Shown here piece by piece: positions 61,852 to 64,000 of a stretch of 64,000 nt of DNA (positions are counted from its first letter, which is position 1; every line of letters begins with the position of its first letter). Origin of the DNA: Acidobacteriaceae bacterium (GTDB taxonomy: Bacteria; Acidobacteriota; Terriglobia; Terriglobales; Acidobacteriaceae); contig PKXQ01000104.1 in assembly GCA_003132405.1 (NCBI GenBank), positions 1 to 64,000 of the forward strand. Direction: 5' to 3'. The notes below the pieces were generated by a model. The model was not told where the DNA came from. It ran no database searches and was given only the letters and a program-made list of their open reading frames with translations. The position numbers and the translations under genes are program-made.

Positions 61852-63651
61852 ATGGCAGAGGAAGCTGCAACCATGAAACCGACTTTGGGCCTGACCGGGC
61901 TGACCATGAACGCCATGGCGTTGATTGCCCCGGGAGCATTTCTGTGGCTGACTTTTGCGGGGCAGGCGGCGGCGGGCGCGACCGCGCCATCGATGTGGAT
62001 GGGCATCGTGTTTGCTACTTTGTTGTGCCTGGCCACCGCAGTCTGTTATGCCGAAATGGCCAAGCTCTATCCCGGCACGGGAAGCTCGTATTATTTTGCC
62101 GAGCAATCATTTCTCAATCACGACAAAGCGTGGCGTTATGCGCGGCTGGCGAAATTCGTCGTCGGCTGGGGCTCGCATCTTTATTACTGGATCTACCCGG
62201 GCGTGATGGTTGGCGTTATCGGGGTGATCTCCGGCTATCTGGTCGGTACGCTTTGGCCAAACTTTATGAGCGCATCGAATCCTGGCCCGATGTTCATGAT
62301 GGCGGTCGCGATTGTATTTGCGTTTGGTGTGTCTTACATTGCCCACCGGGGCATAACCGGATCGACAGTAGTCAACGTTGCTATCAACTTTATCCAGATC
62401 AGCGCTCTTATCGTCTTCGCGGTGATTGCACTCGGCTATCGCATGAATCATCCGCCAGGCAGCGTGGCCTTCCAGTTTGACCCGCAGACTAGCACCGCTT
62501 ACAGCTGTGAGTTTGCTGCGACAAAAGCAATAGTGAACGGGCAGAGCATCGATACGATCATGCGCGCTGCTGACGGAACGCCGCAGTGCGCGAAGGATGC
62601 GGCGGGCAAAGCGGTACTGTATCACATCAGCTATCCAGAGAAGGATGCGAGCGGTGCTTTTGCGTCTCATCCTAACGCACGCTCGGTCGTGAGCATGCAC
62701 AATTTTGGCTGGATGTTCGTGCAGGCGACGATTGCGATTCTTATTCTCGTCGGATTTGAATCGGTTACTTCGATGGGCGGCGAGGCAAGAAACGCCAAAC
62801 GCGATGTGCCGATCGCGGTGATTGTCTCGCTGCTAGTGCAGGCCTGCTTTTGCTATCTGTTCGAATATTTTGCTGCGAATTATTTCCTTAACAGCGGTTA
62901 TCCGATGAGCTTTGCCGGAACTTCGGCCGCACCCATCGGGGACATGATGACCATTGTTGGCGATGCGCTGTTCGGACCGGGCAACGGGCGGACTTTCATG
63001 CTGATCGAAGCAGCTACGGTTTTTCTGGCGCTGATCGGCACGACGCTCTCATGCATCAATACTGGGGCGCGTGTGACCTACGCGATGGGAAAAGATCAGG
63101 AGGTTCCTGAACACTTCGGCATGCTGCACGACAAGAATCTCACGCCTCATCGTGCCATCTGGACGCTGGCCGCGATTTCTGCGGTGGTTGGGTGCATCAC
63201 GGTGGTTATGTTTTTTGGGGACGGCGCCGCGCCGACGGATTCGGCCATTCAAGCGCTACCGCACGGCTTCTGGTCGAGTTTTGGATATACCACGCACGAC
63301 AAGATGGCGGCGCTGCCCAATACGTTTCTGACTACCACGCTGGCTTCAAACTTCGGGACGTTTCTGCTTTATATGCTGAGTTGCGTGACTTGCATCGTCT
63401 GCTATCACAAGCATCCGCAATTCAAAGTAGTGCGCCACTTGCTCGTTCCCTTATTTGGATTGCTCGCTAACCTGGCATGCATGATCTTTTATGTTGTCGG
63501 CCCGTTCATGGGCTACGGCACGAAGATGGAGCCGTTGATCGCCCTGGGGATTGCGCTCGTCTGGGGAATTTACGGAGGAATTTATTTTCTGCGCGCGAGC
63601 AAGGCCATGGGACGAACTACGTTTCGTGCCAGCCGCGTGGCTAGCCTCTGA
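61852..63651 (+). CDS. Amino-acid permease (APC family)
   Basis: The 599-residue protein starts at ATG 61852, seven bases after AGGAG; an upstream in-frame ATG (61807) has no such site. It has about 12 membrane helices with the APC N-terminal signature LTMNAMALIAPGAFLWLTFA and the helix 6-8 region GFESVTSMGGEARNAKRDVP, where family members contact the substrate. A hydrophilic loop (about 220-290) is longer than usual. The permease probably imports an amino acid; its place opposite glutamine synthetase suggests glutamate, glutamine or an antiport, but that is inference. Confidence 0.88.
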   Translation: MAEEAATMKPTLGLTGLTMNAMALIAPGAFLWLTFAGQAAAGATAPSMWMGIVFATLLCLATAVCYAEMAKLYPGTGSSYYFAEQSFLNHDKAWRYARLAKFVVGWGSHLYYWIYPGVMVGVIGVISGYLVGTLWPNFMSASNPGPMFMMAVAIVFAFGVSYIAHRGITGSTVVNVAINFIQISALIVFAVIALGYRMNHPPGSVAFQFDPQTSTAYSCEFAATKAIVNGQSIDTIMRAADGTPQCAKDAAGKAVLYHISYPEKDASGAFASHPNARSVVSMHNFGWMFVQATIAILILVGFESVTSMGGEARNAKRDVPIAVIVSLLVQACFCYLFEYFAANYFLNSGYPMSFAGTSAAPIGDMMTIVGDALFGPGNGRTFMLIEAATVFLALIGTTLSCINTGARVTYAMGKDQEVPEHFGMLHDKNLTPHRAIWTLAAISAVVGCITVVMFFGDGAAPTDSAIQALPHGFWSSFGYTTHDKMAALPNTFLTTTLASNFGTFLLYMLSCVTCIVCYHKHPQFKVVRHLLVPLFGLLANLACMIFYVVGPFMGYGTKMEPLIALGIALVWGIYGGIYFLRASKAMGRTTFRASRVASL

Positions 63652-63675
63652 GCTCAAGAACAGTTGAAAGCAAGC

Positions 63676-63707
63676 GAAGCCTGGCAATGGTAGGGTTGCC
63701 AGGCTTT
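63676..63707 (+). terminator. Intrinsic terminator of the permease gene
   Basis: AAGCCTGGCAA (63677-63687) pairs with TTGCCAGGCTT (63696-63706), an 11-bp stem with an 8-base loop and a short T tract at its end. It lies 25 bases after the permease stop. Confidence 0.75.
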
Positions 63708-63736
63708 CGCATGTCAGTAAGAATTAGATTTCTTCT

Positions 63737-64000
63737 ATGCTCGATATCGAATTCGCCGAGCTCTCCGATCCGGGCCGCGTGCGCACGCGCAACGAGGATT
63801 ATCTCGGGCACGTCGCTCCCGGGTCTCCCTCGCAAGCGCGCTCGCACGGATGGCTCTTCGCGTTGGCCGACGGTGTCGGCGGACAGCGCCAGGGCGAAGT
63901 TGCTTCGCGCGCCGCGGTGCAGGAAGCGCTGGCTGGATTCCGCCGCGCGAAAGAGGGAGCTTTGCATAAGGATGTAGTCACGCAGCTCGTGCAATCGGCC
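63737..64000 (+). CDS. PP2C-type protein phosphatase, N-terminal part (cut by the window end)
   Basis: The first 88 codons from ATG 63737 read DIEFAELSDPGRVRTRNEDY, then GWLFALADGVGGQRQGEVAS and RAAVQEALAGFRRA. The R-x-x-N-E-D and F-x-L-A-D-G-V-G-G boxes hold the metal-binding Asp residues of PP2C phosphatases such as PrpC/PstP. Such enzymes dephosphorylate substrates of Hanks-type kinases, and one is encoded 4 kb upstream. The rest of the gene is outside the window. Confidence 0.88.
   Translation, partial: MLDIEFAELSDPGRVRTRNEDYLGHVAPGSPSQARSHGWLFALADGVGGQRQGEVASRAAVQEALAGFRRAKEGALHKDVVTQLVQSA

Overview
The window looks like chromosomal DNA of a soil bacterium, most likely an acidobacterium. 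This is inferred from the gene families, not from any marker gene: a Ser/Thr kinase fused to a TolB-like propeller, an isoquinoline-oxidoreductase-type molybdoenzyme pair, DUF3300 and DUF2950 neighbours, YSC84 and lmo0937-type stress proteins, YncE/phosphoesterase fusions, and many PAS histidine kinases. I see no rRNA, tRNA or CRISPR array.

Layout. 1-2.66 kb: end of a polysaccharide synthase operon (family 2 glycosyltransferase C-terminus, an inner-membrane coiled-coil partner, a periplasmic/outer-membrane partner). 2.85-5.8 kb: a decayed mobile island with an excisionase, a P27-type terminase small subunit, and remnants of a primase, a SIS-domain protein and a tyrosine integrase. 5.9-12.4 kb: secreted and envelope stress proteins (Q/K-rich protein, OmpA-like protein with Ig domains, ice-binding-like lipoprotein, YSC84 and lmo0937 proteins) plus a Crp/Fnr regulator. 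A perfect 36-bp palindrome there contains two CRP-like boxes. 12.4-13.6 kb: fragments of dead genes. 13.6-20.7 kb: metallophosphoesterase, iorA, a frameshifted iorB, an aldo/keto reductase, cytochrome c and a beta-hydroxyacid dehydrogenase. 20.7-26.2 kb: a minus-strand signalling cluster with two PAS kinases, a FixJ-type regulator, a receiver-only protein, a sigma-54 activator without a receiver, and the stump of a third kinase. 26.4-32 kb: small secreted proteins, a metallothionein-like protein, DUF3300, DUF2950 and a multicopper oxidase with an in-frame amber codon. 33.5-41.7 kb: RND efflux operon followed by a cytochrome/sorbosone-dehydrogenase fusion. 42.2-44.8 kb: MHYT-PAS kinase. 45-55 kb: two YncE/phosphoesterase proteins flanking a TPR-sulfotransferase and an ABC transporter pair. 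55-64 kb: amidohydrolase, DUF2127 protein, kinase-propeller fusion, glutamine synthetase, amino-acid permease and the start of a PP2C phosphatase.

How it works together. The main theme is envelope and stress physiology under two-component and Crp/Fnr control. Sequences matching the GG-N10-GC sigma-54 core lie upstream of three genes or operons and could be targets of the sigma-54 activator. The other theme is decay: at least eight genes here are frameshifted, interrupted or reduced to stumps. For the frameshift and amber cases a sequencing error cannot be excluded from the sequence alone.
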